Counted from the stretch's first letter, positions 1-10,977 are shown. The stretch: DNA of 64,000 nt from Lates calcarifer (GCF_001640805.2 NC_066836.1:2193626-2257625), one strand, 5' to 3'. Translations and numbers: made by a program. Notes: generated from the letters alone by a model not told the origin.

Positions 1-560
1 AAAAATGTCATAGTATAGTAAGGCATCAAAAAATGTGAAAAAATGTCATAGTATAGTATGGTGTCAAAAACATGTCGAAAAAATGTCATAGTATAGTATG
101 GTGTCAAAAATGTGAAAAAATGTCATAGTATAGTAAGCATCAAAAAATGTGAAAAAATGTCATAGTATAGTATGGTGTCAAAAACAGTCGAAAAATGTCA
201 TAGTATAGTAAGGCGTCAAAAACGGTGAAAAAATGTCATAGTATAGTAAGGTGTCAAAAAAGTGAAAAAAATGTCATAGTATAGTAAGGCATCAAAAAAT
301 GTGAAAAAATGGTGTCAAAAATGGTCAAAAAATGTCATAGTATAGTATGGTGTCAAAAACAGTCGAAAAATGTCATAGTATATTAAGGTGTCAAAAAATG
401 TGAAAAAATGTCATAGTATAATAAGGCGTCAAAAAATGTCATAGTATAGTAAGGTGTCAAAAAATGTGAAAAAATGTCATAGTATAGTAAGGCATCAAAA
501 ATGATCAAAAAATATGAGAGTAAGGCATCAGAAATGGTTAATAAAAAGTGTCACAGTATA
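1..560. repeat. AT-rich minisatellite, unit about 38-40 bp
   Basis: At least 13 clear head-to-tail copies share the core AATGTCATAGTATAGTA, followed by AGG or TGG, then a GTGTC, GCGTC or GCATC variant and an A-rich spacer. One copy near 301-330 is internally deleted and copies after about 500 are degenerate. The array lies in the MYO10 intron before the PH exon and is cut by the window start. Units and spacers are both variable and A-rich, so it is not a CRISPR array. Confidence 0.9.
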
Positions 561-567
561 GTAAGAC

Positions 568-872
568 ATCAGACTCAAATTTCAGATTCATATTTTATTG
601 TTCATGAGGGTTAGGGTTAGGGTTAGGGGACATTTGTTTTCACAGTCTTGTATGCACATTAAACAACATTCAACGCAGAAAAACCCAAATGTGAAAAAAT
701 GTCATAGTATAGGAAGGCATCAAACTCAGATTTCAGATTCATATTTTATTGTCTATGAGGGTTAGGGTTAGGGGACAATTGGTTTCAGTCTTTTATGCAC
801 ATTCAACAAAGAAAAACACAAACCTAAATGTGAAAACACAAAAAAAGTGAAAAAATGTCATAGGAAGGCGTC
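568..872. repeat. Two diverged copies of a ~150-bp block with TTAGGG-like repeats
   Basis: The block at about 568-720 (ATTTCAGATTCATATTTTAT, then GGGTTA repeats, then a GCACATT stretch, then a minisatellite core) recurs at about 721-872. The first copy has three TTAGGG units (about 607-629) and the second has two (about 757-774). Each block ends in a degenerate copy of the upstream minisatellite unit, so the block and minisatellite were probably amplified together. It is intronic. Confidence 0.8.
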
Positions 873-997
873 AGAAACAGTGAACTGGGAGTTTCAATTT
901 CTGCCATGTGGGTTTATCACTGTTCATCTTTTAACATAAATAAAAAAAGCAACAAAATGTTAGCAACACAAATAATGTATTCCTTTATTTCCACCAG

Positions 998-3900
998 GCT
1001 GGTTACACAAAGAGATGAAGAACAGTACAAAAGCCTCGCTGAAACTGAAAAAGCGCTGGTTCCTGCTCACCCACAATTCCCTGGACTACTATAAGAGCTC
1101 AGAACGAAATGCCCTGAAGCTGGGAACACTGGTGCTGAATAGCCTCTGCTCAGTGGTTCAGCCGGACGAGAAGGTCTTCAAGGAGACTGGTAAGAAAATA
1201 AAACAGTCAATTTAATTTCTTAAATCATATTCCACCTGTAATTTGAGCCAATCTGGGTAGGATCAGGTTGGCCAGAATATACAGTACTGTCAGTTCTTTG
1301 TTGATGATTCATTTCTCCCTGCTCTTTGTGACTCCTGTATAGGCTACTGGAATGTGATTGTGTATGGCCGTAAACATTCCTACCGTCTTTACTGTAAGTT
1401 GCTGAATGAGGCCACACGTTGGGCCAACTCCATCCAGAACGTCATCGACACCAAAGCTCCAATCGACACGCCGACCCAGCAGCTCATCCAGGACATTAAG
1501 GTAGGAAGCTTCTTCACATAAAACTGATGGAGACTTGTGCTGAAGATGCATCTGAGCAGTTGTAGTTCCACCAGTGGCTAAAAGACAGTGATACAAGGCA
1601 TATATTAATCATTCATTTTATCAGATGTGGATTTTTTTAAATGCAGGGATGAGTGTGATTCAGTGTCATTAAAAGAAACATTTACAGATAAACAGACTAC
1701 AGTCACACTCATGCAGTCGCTTTAGATTCAGCTAACAGTCTGCGTAGATGCTGATAATCTTCACTGAAAGGCTTGAAAAGGTCATTTTGTCAATGGAGAA
1801 ACCTGCTACATGCTCCAGATAGAGTTCACCCAAGTAAACTCTCAGATAATCAACAGAGCATCATACTGATGTGCAGTTCCTCTGTTCTCTGCAGGAGAAC
1901 TGTCTGAACTCAGAGGTTGTGGAGCAGATCTACAAGAGGAACCCCATCCTTCGCTTCAGCCACCACCCGCTGCACTCACCTCTGCTGCCGCTGCCCTACG
2001 GAGACATCCACGTCACCTGTGAGTCACACAGATACAGAGAAGAGTTAGGCATTACAACAACATTATGGAGATATTTTACCATAAAATGACAGTTTCAAAG
2101 TTAATTTCATGCTACACTGAGTTGTAATAGGTAGAATGGTTCCTCTGTCACCTGATCACCTGTTCCTGCTAAACTTTGAAGAGCACGTACAATCTCCTGG
2201 ACAGAGTGGTCTTTAGAAGTATTTTACACATTGGTTGCCACTAGCAAGGTTAAATTTAAATGACCAATTTTTAAAGGGAGTTTGGTGACTCTCCATAAAG
2301 CTGACTGACAGGTGTCAAATAACAAAACTGCACATGAACCTCACACAAACTTACATATAAGTAGATTCAATCCAATGCAGAACACAAATGGTCACTGACC
2401 TCTGCCCCTCTGCCCTGGTCAGCCTCACGACACAGAAGCTATACGACGCTCCAGGAGGAAGCTCTCAAGGTGTTCAGCTCTCTGCAGCACTTGGAGGGCG
2501 TGGCTGACCCGGTGCCCATCATCCAGGGCATTCTGCAGACCGGTCAAGAGCTCAAACCACTGCGGGATGAGCTCTACTGTCAGCTGATCAAGCAGACGAC
2601 ACGACCGCCGCAGCCAGGAAGCCCTGGGAACCTCTGCAGCTGGAAGATCCTGGCCTGCATGACCTGCACCTTCGTCCCGACCAGGAGCATCCTCAGATAC
2701 CTCAAGTTCCACCTGAAGAGGTAAGACTTCGCGTTAGAAATTCATCTACAGGTTTTTTTTCTTAATGTTGGTTGAATCTTTTACTTCGACAATTACAACT
2801 CACCCCCTCCGCAGGACTCGAGAGCTCTTCCCTGGCTCGGAGATGGATCGTTACGCTGCCTTCGCCTTAGACTCCTTGAGAAAGACTCGAGCCAGGGAGA
2901 ACGTCCCATCACAGGAGGAGATCCGCTCCATCGTGGCGCGACAGGACATGAGCACCACCGTCCACTGCCACGGAGGAGGCTCCTGCAAGATCACCATCAA
3001 TTCGCACACAACAGCTGGAGAGGTGGGTGACACTGGGGCTGCTGAGACACAGGTGTAGAGTCAGGTGTTCAGCTGTTGTTTCCATATTTTGGTGCAAAAT
3101 AATCATTACATTCATTCAACAAACATTTCTATATTTCAAGCAAGAAGTCTTTGCACTTTTCAAAGAGTTTGATCTGCACATTTAAAACTTGCTGTGGCTC
3201 GTCAGGCAGTGTCTCTAAAATACTGTTGGTCTTATGTGTCAGGTGGTGGAGAAGCTGATCCGAGGTCTGGCCATGGAGGACAGCAGGAACATGTTTGCTC
3301 TGTTTGAACACAACGACACCACAGAGAAAGCCATCGAGAGCCGCACAGTGGTGGCCGACGTGCTCGCCAAGTTTGAAAAGTAAGTGTCAGGGTGCCTGTG
3401 TGTTGTTTCTGAAGCAGACATGTTTTTGTATTTGGGCTGTTACTAACTCACTCTCTGGTCTTCAGACTCTCAGCGAGTCCAGATGAACAAAACACCGGGT
3501 GGAAGTTTTACTTTAAGCTCTACTGCTTCCTGGATACAGACAATGTTCCCAAAGACAGCGTGGAGTTTGCCTTCATGTTTGAACAGGTAAGACAAAGTTT
3601 AAAGCAACCAATCATGTTCCTGCTGTGCTAAGCTAAACGGCGCTAATTTGCACCTGTAGTCTGAAGTCGACTAAAACCAGACCACATAAACATCAGTGTT
3701 TCAACTAGTGATTATTTTCATTATTAATCTGCTCTTTTTTCTTGATTATTTTTCGAAAATGTCAGAAAACAGCAGATGCTAACATCTCCAATCAATTTTA
3801 TTTGTTAAAGTAATTTGTCAGGAGAAATTAAATATGAAACAATCAGTAACTGTATCAGCTTTGATAAAAACTAAATAAAGAATTACAAAATAATCTAGTC

Positions 3901-5662
3901 CTACTGTTTTTCAGTTTTTTTTACTTGGTTTCAATCAGTTTTGTCTTTTTATCATTTAATGTAATACACAAGATTTTTGCATTTTAGCATCATTACCCTT
4001 TAATTGTTACTGTACTTTTTAAATCTGATTCCTGGCATCATTTTTTTAAGTTCTAGCACAGCAGTATGTGAGATTAACTAGTTAAATAAACAGAAAAACA
4101 TTTTTAAAGATACTAAAAAAATATATGGTTTTGGTATTGAACATTTTCTGCCGTACTGATAAGAAAACATTCTTTTTTGTGCCTAAAATCTTTATAATAA
4201 ATCAGCTGTCTTCATGTTACCTACTGAGGCTGTTTTTACCTTCAAACGTCTGTGTGCTGTTTACAGGCGCATGAAGCTGTCATTCGTGGTCAGTATCCAG
4301 CGCCTGAGGAGACTCTTCAGTTCCTGGCAGCTCTGAGACTTCAGTACCTCCTTGGCGATCACAGCTCCCAGACCAACGTCCCAGAAATGTCCCAGGTGTT
4401 CCCCATGGCTCGATTACGGGCCCGGGTGCAGAACTCGGCCAAAACGTTCACTCCGGGCACTGGCTCGGTGGCAGACCGCTCGGGGACGTCGGAGAGGAAA
4501 CGCTCGAGCTTCCTGGAGGGAACGCTGAGGCGGAGCTTCAGGAGTGGCTCACTGAGTCGGCAGAAGCTGGAGGAGGAGAACAGCCTAGAAGCCTGGATGA
4601 GAGAGGAGGCAGCAGCAGTGAGAACCAGTGTGATGGACAAGTGGAAGAAGCTGCAGGGGATGAACCAGGAACAGGCCATGGTCAAATACATGACGCTGGT
4701 GAAAGAGTGGCAGGGATACGGATCCACACTGTTCAATGTGGAGGTGAGGGACAGAAATAATCTCCAACTTCTTAATTTGTCTACTCTCACGTCTCTGTAG
4801 ATACATTCATGCTGATCACAAATAGTATCTAAACTGAGATTTTACAGATTAGAACTTTAAATCATAGATGTAAAAGTTCCTTTTTAAAGAACATTTTCAG
4901 CTCCTGCTTCAGAGTAGGTTCAGTCATTGGTCAAATATGAGCCATCGCAGCAGAAGCAACTGCCATTTTAAAAAAACTGCGTAAAACATTAGCTGTGTAA
5001 ACAAGCCAGGTTTTACTGAGTGTAAACATGACAGGGGAAAAAAAAAACAAAGCTTTCATGTTTGTTGTTTCAGTGTCGGGATGGATCGTTCCCCTTCGAG
5101 CTGTGGCTAGGTGTGAGCCGAGAGGCCATATCAGTGTACAAACGAGGGGAGCCGTGGCCTCTGGAGGTTTTCCCTTATGAACAGATTCTCTCTTTTGGAG
5201 CCCCACTGCCCAATGCCTACAAGATCGCTGTGGAGGGCCGAGAGTTAGTCTTCGAAACCCAAATGGTTTGTAAAATAAAACAAATGCTCCTTCGAAACAG
5301 TTTATTTCTTGATGTTGAATTATGTGAATTTTTAACGACTTTAAGTTACATGAGCACTGTCAAAGCTCAAGTCTGCAGAAGAGCACTGCACAAATTTGCT
5401 AACCTCAGCAAACACCCTCATACTTTAACACACATGCTGGCACGAGTAAGCCTAAAAAATAAATCCTCAGACATCGAGAAGAGCATGTAGATACTCAAAT
5501 AAAATGCCAACCTTGTATCTTATATGCTGCTCCTCCTCCTCACCTCTGCAGGTCATGGACATCGCCAAGCTGATGAAGGCCTACATCAGCATGATCGTCA
5601 AGAAGCGCTACAGCAACTGTCAGTCCGTTAGCAGCCACGGCAGCCAGTGCAGCGCCTGGTGA
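998..5662 (+). CDS. MYO10 (unconventional myosin-X), 3' ten coding exons
   Basis: Coding exons are 998-1189, 1343-1500, 1895-2018, 2423-2720, 2815-3022, 3243-3379, 3466-3586, 4267-4743, 5074-5265 and 5552-5662 (TGA 5660-5662). They join in frame with GT/AG borders to give 671 C-terminal residues; the motor, IQ motifs and coiled coil lie upstream of the window. Residues 1 to about 110 are the last PH domain (GWLHKEMKNS, KKRWFLLTHNSLDYYKSS). About 160-310 is the MyTH4 domain (NPILRFSHHPLHSPLLPLPYG, PLRDELYCQLIKQT). About 315-655 is the FERM domain (CKITINSHTTAGE, FYFKLYCFLDTDNVPKDS, ELWLGVSREAISVYKRGE). Myosin-X moves on actin bundles to filopodium tips; in the family the PH domains bind phosphoinositides and MyTH4-FERM binds microtubules, integrins and DCC-type receptors. 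The first exon begins in mid codon (G|GC), so this is not the gene start. A human-like order of domains and no breaks suggest an active gene. Confidence 0.96.
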
Positions 5663-6692
5663 AGTCTGCCTGTTAACATCCGACCCTCTGACCTCATGGC
5701 GGAGGAGGAGTGTGGACGCCCGTCCTCAGCGCTGTGGACCGAGCAGCTCATACATTTGACTCTGTGAATGAGACAAACCGCAATGCTCTTAATGTTCACT
5801 CCAATACATTACACATCCACACCTGACAGCTCAGAATGCAGTTAGCAGTCATTTCAAACTGGAGGCCTGTTTTGTCGTCGAAACTTTGGAGCCAACAACG
5901 ATTTGCTCTGCTGAAGTGTCCTCGAGTACTAGCCACTAAACCCTTTACCAAAAAGACAATTTCCCCACTGTGATCAATAAGGAATATATCTCCATCTAAC
6001 TCTCTAAGAAAGAAACCCAGGAAGAGGATGACCCCAGGAAAACTTGTACATCTCTTTGTTTTAAAGTTTCAGTTAAGTTAAAACATGGTGGCCTTTGTTG
6101 GCAGTAAAACAGTGAAAACAAACCACTGGAGTCTTTCTCTGTCATTGGGCAGCCTGAACCTACAATGTCTGGTAGTAATGAACTGGAAAATGTTTTGATA
6201 AATTGTTTCCTTGAAGTGGTCATTTGTGGCCTCAGTATCCCTATGTCATTCACTCAATTTAGTAATTAAATACATTTAAGGGATGGTCTAAGTTAACAAA
6301 CTCCAGGCCAAAATTAAAAGACTGGATTAAATTTAAGCCCACAGTAACAAGAACAGATGGACTGAAGGCTGTTGAGTTATTCAAGAGTACGAATGAGTAA
6401 AGTACAATGACAGGAACAAGTCATCCAGACCTTTCCTCCTGCCACTTAAATACAAAAAGGCAACAAATTCAACTTTTCCACTGTTTTTCAGACCAAAGAA
6501 AATCGGCTGAAGGTTTAATACAACCTTTTTTCTCATCAGTTCTCATTTCCTCTTAAAAAGTGGTTGTGTCTTGTTTTGGAATAAGTTCATTTCTTTCTGA
6601 TGCTGAGGTGCTGTATCAATACGAGACCTGTTGTTGCAGGATCGGGGTGATTGTTACTGAGGTTTCTGTTTGTGTGGCTGCATATGTGCATA

Positions 6693-6700
<8 letters not shown>

Positions 6701-6729
<29 letters not shown>
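6701..6729. repeat. (TG)n microsatellite
   Basis: An uninterrupted TG run of about 14 units lies in the MYO10 3'UTR, preceded by imperfect ATGTG/TATG repeats. Confidence 0.9.
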
Positions 6730-8138
6730 CTACAGGCTGTCCGAATGTTTAAAAAAAGCAGAGATGGAGAAAAGAAACTAAAGCCTTCACGCCTTTTCCT
6801 CTGCTTTGACAAACTCTGGGACTGGACGGTCTATATTTACTTTGTCCAGGATGATCTGTTCACTGTAAATAATATGCAGCTGTACTAGACTCAAACATTT
6901 CAAGTTTGTGATCGTTTGTTTTGATTGATTTGCTGAAGGTCACACAAGTGCCTGTTCAAACTAAAGCAGGACGAACTCTAATCAGATTTTGTCTCATCGA
7001 TGCCACTCTTGTTCCTGTGTAGCCAGAATCTGAAAGGTGCTCCCACGTTCCCTTTAACTACCAATGTACTTGCACACTGCAGAATCTGTCCAACTACGCA
7101 CATCATTCAACGAAATCCTGTTTTTTCTTTTGAGAAGCATGAACTGAATCCAGAGGTGATCAGCTAAAACACACATTTCCCAAAGGGGAAGAACACTAAG
7201 ACCTACAATCAGATCTTGTATCACTACAACATGCATGTGCAAACAGAAACTTCCTAAGCAAAACTGAATTTAGCCAGATTTTAAGTCACTGTTGTGTAGA
7301 ATTTGAAAATGTTAAACTTTTAAGAGTCCTTTGCATCGGTGTCTGACCCCTGTCAACCTCTGCTGGCAACAAGTGGGAACTGCAGCTACACACCCTTTAA
7401 ACTACAGTGGCTGTAGAGTAACATGGGAAAAGAAAATACCTGATTGCTGAAGACACATTTTCAGCAGATGGCCACCAATCCAGGTATTTTCCCTCTTTTC
7501 CTGTGTTAATGTTTCCTCTGTGCGCCTGTAAAACACCAGCAAATATGACAAAACAGACATAAATCATCATTTTCATTGAGGTCTTAATATCTATTACAAT
7601 GACTGTGTACATTAAAACATTGCGTAATGCCCTTTAAAGCAACTCAAACTGCAATCATTTCAACATGATCAGAGTTAACAGGTGGATTCTGGTGCAGTCA
7701 TTCAGGTGTTAGTTTGAATGGTGTGTGCAGTTGGACGGTTTGCAGTGTAACATTCCTACAACATTTCAGTGGAGCTCCGCGGGCGGCAGATCCATCCAAA
7801 GACATGTGTGCAGGTTTCTTCCTCAGTGCCTTGTTGTATATTGTGTACACTTACTTTTTTTTCCATGTGTGGTTTCCTTTTTTGGTATAATGTGCAATGT
7901 TATATATATATTATATAATCATGTGGCTGTACATTTTATACTGTAAGTCTTTGCCCTCGGTTGTTTTTCCTGAATGGCGACCACATGGTGATTTTCTCAT
8001 GATAAAGATCTTGTATTTTTTTCTTTGCAACCATTCAGCTGACAGTGGATCTTACACACAATACTACTATTTTGTTTTGATCTGTATTAGTTGTGTTGTG
8101 TATTGAAAGCAATGACTGTATAATTGAAAGGATGATTC

Positions 8139-8144
8139 AATAAA
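8139..8144 (+). terminator. Probable MYO10 polyadenylation signal
   Basis: A canonical AATAAA sits about 2.48 kb after the stop codon, followed about 15 bp later by a GT-rich stretch (TTTGGTCTG). It is the last good signal before the protamine cluster. Confidence 0.65.
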
Positions 8145-8660
8145 TGGTTACAGATTTGGTCTGACAGTGCATCTGCTTATATTATTTTAAACTAGCTTAA
8201 CAGACTGCAGCAGTAGTTTTGTGTATTTGATCTCGGGACAGTGAACTCAGCAGAGTCTTGACAATCACATTAAACTTACTAAAAACCTTAGACTTACCTG
8301 ATAATGTGAGTCATGTTCATAGTCCCAGCCATCCAGGTGTTGTGATGACAGTGGAGTCAATCTGGGAGAAGAATGTCAGAAATATGATAAATCCATAAGC
8401 GTCTGTCCATCATTCTGACAGTCTGTCCTACAATTTTCTCCACAGCTGTGGGTTCATGTGTTGTATTTATAGCTCATCACAGTCTGTGGTTTCACCTGAA
8501 CACATCAAACATTGCTTTTCTACATGTTACTAAATGTGAAGAAAAAAATCAACGTCAACATGTGAACGCAAAGATCAAAGCCACAATGACGTCATCAGTG
8601 ACATCACAGTCTGTGTTTGACTAAATGAACCAGATCAAAGCCATAATGATGGCCCTTAAA

Positions 8661-8686
8661 CTGTGACGTCACTGATGACGTCACAG
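8661..8686 (+). promoter_or_regulatory. Paired perfect CRE upstream of protamine copy 1
   Basis: Two perfect TGACGTCA octamers (8664-8671 and 8676-8683) form a larger inverted repeat: arms CTGTGACGTCA and TGACGTCACAG with a 4-bp spacer. Their starts are 12 bp apart, about one helical turn, and lie 86 and 74 bp before the ATG. CRE sites bound by CREM are known to drive protamine and transition-protein genes in mammalian spermatids; use by the fish gene is inference. Confidence 0.75.
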
Positions 8687-8703
8687 AATGCCGCTAAGGA
8701 AGT

Positions 8704-8713
8704 TTGCAAATAG
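8704..8713 (+). promoter_or_regulatory. TATA-like box, protamine copy 1
   Basis: TTGCAAATAG ends 37 bp before the ATG, at the same place as AT-rich boxes in the other two copies. It is a weak TATA match. If used, it implies a very short 5'UTR of about 10-15 nt. Confidence 0.4.
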
Positions 8714-8749
8714 AACCCATTTCTCCCAGCAGGTTACTTTTTTGTAACA

Positions 8750-8857
8750 ATGCCACGCAGACGCAGACAGGCTTCTCGCCCCGTTCGAAGGCGCCGGAGA
8801 GTCCGTAGATCCTCCGCCGTCCGCAGACGCAGGAGAGTTGTCCGACGCAGACGCTAG
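8750..8857 (+). CDS. Protamine, copy 1 (35 aa)
   Basis: An intronless frame of 35 codons plus TAG starts in a good context (ACAATGCC). The protein begins MPRRRRQASRPVRRRRR and ends RRRRRVVRRRR. It is about two-thirds arginine, has no lysine or acidic residues, and its only phosphorylatable residues are three serines. This pattern of 4-6 Arg blocks separated by short neutral links, with the MPRRRR start, is that of teleost sperm protamines such as thynnine and mugiline, which replace histones in late spermatids. The coding sequence is identical, base for base, to copy 2. The length of 34 residues after Met removal fits the family. No other protein class known to me fits this composition and start. 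Confidence 0.93.
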   Translation: MPRRRRQASRPVRRRRRVRRSSAVRRRRRVVRRRR

Positions 8858-8865
8858 GCAATCTC

Positions 8866-8876
8866 AGTAAACATGT
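8866..8876 (+). terminator. Possible variant polyadenylation signal, protamine copy 1
   Basis: CAGTAAACATG follows the stop within 20 bp. It corresponds to CAATAAACATG after copy 3, so copies 1 and 2 carry AGTAAA instead of AATAAA. A canonical AATAAA also occurs about 350 bp further on (near 9210) and could be used instead. Confidence 0.4.
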
Positions 8877-8935
8877 AGTCCAAGCATATAACAGCAGTCC
8901 ACATAATCATTCTATAAACATAAAGTCACGATGTC

Positions 8936-9180
8936 ATAAATGACATCAGTCCTTTCTGACATCATCTAAAGGTGACATGGTTATATCACAATAATGATGC
9001 CTTAATGACATCTGAATTCTTTGTGACATCATCACAATTGTGACATTAATGATGTATTTATGACATCAGAGGTCTTTGTGATATGATCAAATAGTAACTT
9101 GCTTCACAATGATAATGTCTTTATGAAATTTGTGACGTCATCAAAAGATGACACATTATCATGGTAACAGCAAGTTCTAT
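8936..9180. repeat. About four degenerate ~60-bp tandem units rich in CRE-like octamers
   Basis: The pattern TTAATGACATC...TCTTTGTGACATCATCA, followed by a stretch like ATCACAATAATGATG, repeats around 8936, 9000, 9058 and 9120. The last unit contains a perfect TGACGTCA and ends in ATCATGGTAACAGCAAGT. Divergence is high. A further copy lies far away at 17971-18040. Confidence 0.6.
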
Positions 9181-9454
9181 ATAGAAGGCTAGAGTTCCAT
9201 TTAAAGTCATAAATAAAGAAAGCAACACAGTCAGCTGGGTAGGGTCTGTCTCTCAGATCCTCTCAACAACCCCTCACCCAGTCGACACCATTCAGCAATA
9301 CACTCACCAACCCTGAAGTCTGTCAGATGAGCAGTTAGCTCAAATCCTGCCTAACCTTCACTGCCACAGACAAAATGCTTGTGTTTGTTGGCTTGTCTGT
9401 TTCAGAAAGTTACAGAAACTGGTCTGACTCAGCTGCTTGTCACAATTCTTGTGT

Positions 9455-9555
9455 AACAAAAAACTGGTGACATCATAGGGCTCCATGACATCACAATGGT
9501 GTCATGGATTGTGTCACAGCACTCTGACATGGAGAGTTGCACTGTGAGATCATAA
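9455..9555 (+). repeat. Left arm of an inverted repeat around protamine copy 2
   Basis: This arm (AACAAAAAACTGG ... CACTGTGAGATCATAA) matches the reverse complement of 10861-10977 at roughly 85% by eye, with a 12-bp insertion in the other arm. A shared internal landmark is CACAATGGTGTCATGGA. The arms enclose about 1.3 kb including protamine copy 2. Confidence 0.75.
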
Positions 9556-10130
9556 AGGATGACAACATCACATGGACTGTGACATCACCAGTAACATCAT
9601 GTGAAATAACATATGACAATGTTGCATGATGTAAAGCTCAGAAATCTTAATTTACTGTTCATTATTTAGAGTCAGTTGTATAGGGAGTACTGAGTGCCTC
9701 TGTTTACCTGATAGTGTCACTGTTGTTCATGGTTCCATCCATGCAGCTGTTTTCAGTTGATCTGATGGCAGCAGACTCAGTCTGGGAAAAGAATGTCAGA
9801 TTATCAGTATTAGTGCAGTGCTTGAACTTGGATGATGTAACTAGTGACATCATCTATCTGATGATGTCATCAGCCTGTCTGTCCTATAATTTTCTCAACA
9901 ACTGGGGATTCATGTGTTGTATTTATAGCTCATCACAGTCTGTGGTTGCTTTCTATCTAACTACGTGAAGAAAAAATGAACGCAATGATGTCACCGATGA
10001 CCATTTTGTGATGTCATCTGGGACATCACAAAATGATGAAAGTCAGATGAAAGCCAAAATGATGTCACATTGTGACATCATCAGTGACATCACAAAATGA
10101 ACCAGATCAAAGCTATAATGATCACATAAA

Positions 10131-10156
10131 CTGTGACATCATCAGTGATGTCACAG
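10131..10156 (+). promoter_or_regulatory. Paired CRE-like palindrome upstream of protamine copy 2
   Basis: CTGTGACATCA and TGATGTCACAG form a perfect inverted repeat with spacer TCAG. The octamers start 12 bp apart and lie 86 and 74 bp before the ATG, exactly as in copy 1. Both CpGs of copy 1 are TpG/CpA here, as expected from decay of methylated CpG. Confidence 0.65.
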
Positions 10157-10173
10157 AATGCCGCTAAGGAAGT

Positions 10174-10183
10174 TTGCAAATAG
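10174..10183 (+). promoter_or_regulatory. TATA-like box, protamine copy 2
   Basis: TTGCAAATAG is the same as in copy 1 and stands 37 bp before the ATG. Confidence 0.4.
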
Positions 10184-10219
10184 AACCCATTTCTCCCAGC
10201 AGGTTACTTTTCTGTGACA

Positions 10220-10327
10220 ATGCCACGCAGACGCAGACAGGCTTCTCGCCCCGTTCGAAGGCGCCGGAGAGTCCGTAGATCCTCCGCCGTCCGCAGACGC
10301 AGGAGAGTTGTCCGACGCAGACGCTAG
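10220..10327 (+). CDS. Protamine, copy 2 (35 aa)
   Basis: This frame is identical in all 108 bases to copy 1 and gives the same 35-residue arginine-rich protein without introns. The roughly 60 bp before the ATG differ from copy 1 by only about two bases. Such identity, next to clearly diverged outer flanks, points to recent gene conversion or strong constraint rather than simple age. It lies inside a pair of inverted repeats (9455-9555 and 10861-10977). Its role should be the same as copy 1: packing sperm DNA. Confidence 0.93.
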   Translation: MPRRRRQASRPVRRRRRVRRSSAVRRRRRVVRRRR

Positions 10328-10860
10328 GCAATCTCAGTAAACATGTAGTCCAAGCATATAACAGCAGTCCACCTACCTATCTTAAGCATTAGAGCAGTAA
10401 CTACAAATTCTTACACTAATAACTATGTTTTGCCCACCTATTGGTGTGTGGCATTGACTCATCATATTCAGCACTGTGTCATCATATAAGGTAGTGCAGT
10501 GCCCATTGCTATTCTGTCACACCACTAATGACATCAGTAATGACAGACAGAATGACAGTTTTCTATGTCATTGCTTGTCTCACTTCAGTTGTGACATCAT
10601 CAGTAGAATCATAGAATGTTAACTAGCTAGTACATCAAGTAGGACTGTGACCCTTGTTACGGTCATCTGTGACATCATCAAAGGGTGTTCAAAAGAACAC
10701 GATTATTATATGTAACACAAAGTGCAGATTAAATGCTGCACTCCTTTGTGTGTTCATTTTGTGATGTCACTGATGACATTGCTGTGACATCATCATGTGA
10801 CATCATAGTTGATGACATTCATGTTTCGACTGGTCTCGACCAGAGGCATAGAATGGCAAA

Positions 10861-10977
10861 CTATGATCTCACAGTGTAACATTCCATGATGTCAGGGTCC
10901 TGTGACACAGTCCATGACACCATTGTGACATCATAGAACCCTATAATGTCACCAGAGATTGAACCAGCTTTTTGTTG
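10861..10977 (-). repeat. Right arm of the inverted repeat around protamine copy 2
   Basis: This arm reads CTATGATCTCACAGTG ... GCTTTTTGTT and is the reverse complement counterpart of 9455-9555. It carries an extra TTCAATCTC-type segment missing from the left arm. Just before it, at about 10832-10845, there is a small perfect hairpin, CTGGTC-TC-GACCAG. Confidence 0.75.

Larger units (their letters stand above)
5663..8160 (+). other. MYO10 3' untranslated region
   Basis: About 2.5 kb of non-coding sequence follows the MYO10 stop and ends near a clean AATAAA. No gene is seen inside it on either strand; the short open frames here have no family resemblance. It contains a (TG)n tract at 6701-6729. 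Confidence 0.75.
8286..8901 (+). repeat. Tandem duplication unit 1 carrying protamine copy 1
   Basis: Homology with unit 2 starts around TTACCTGATA and ends at AACAGCAGTCCAC. Shared landmarks include ATTTATAGCTCATCACAGTC, the paired CRE, the TATA-like box, the whole coding sequence and the 3' flank. Upstream parts differ by indels, but the last stretch before the ATG and the coding sequence are almost identical. Confidence 0.85.
9704..10371 (+). repeat. Tandem duplication unit 2 carrying protamine copy 2
   Basis: This is the second copy of the unit at 8286-8901 and begins at TTTACCTGATAGTG. It diverges from unit 1 right after AACAGCAGTCCAC. It holds a 60-70 bp insertion near 9815-9865 and another near 9990-10080, both rich in TGACATCA. 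Confidence 0.85.

Noticed and set aside
1..560. Regular repeats with spacers, as in a CRISPR array
   Set aside because: Both repeat and spacer vary and are A-rich, units are joined head to tail, and the setting is a vertebrate intron.
4359..4790. Minus-strand open frame over MYO10
   Set aside because: Antisense of the large MYO10 FERM exon, which matches the family and has correct splice borders.
5266..5490. Continuation of the MYO10 reading frame past 5265
   Set aside because: The frame is open by chance in the intron; the next exon at 5552 carries the conserved IAKLMKAYISMIVKK end after a good acceptor.
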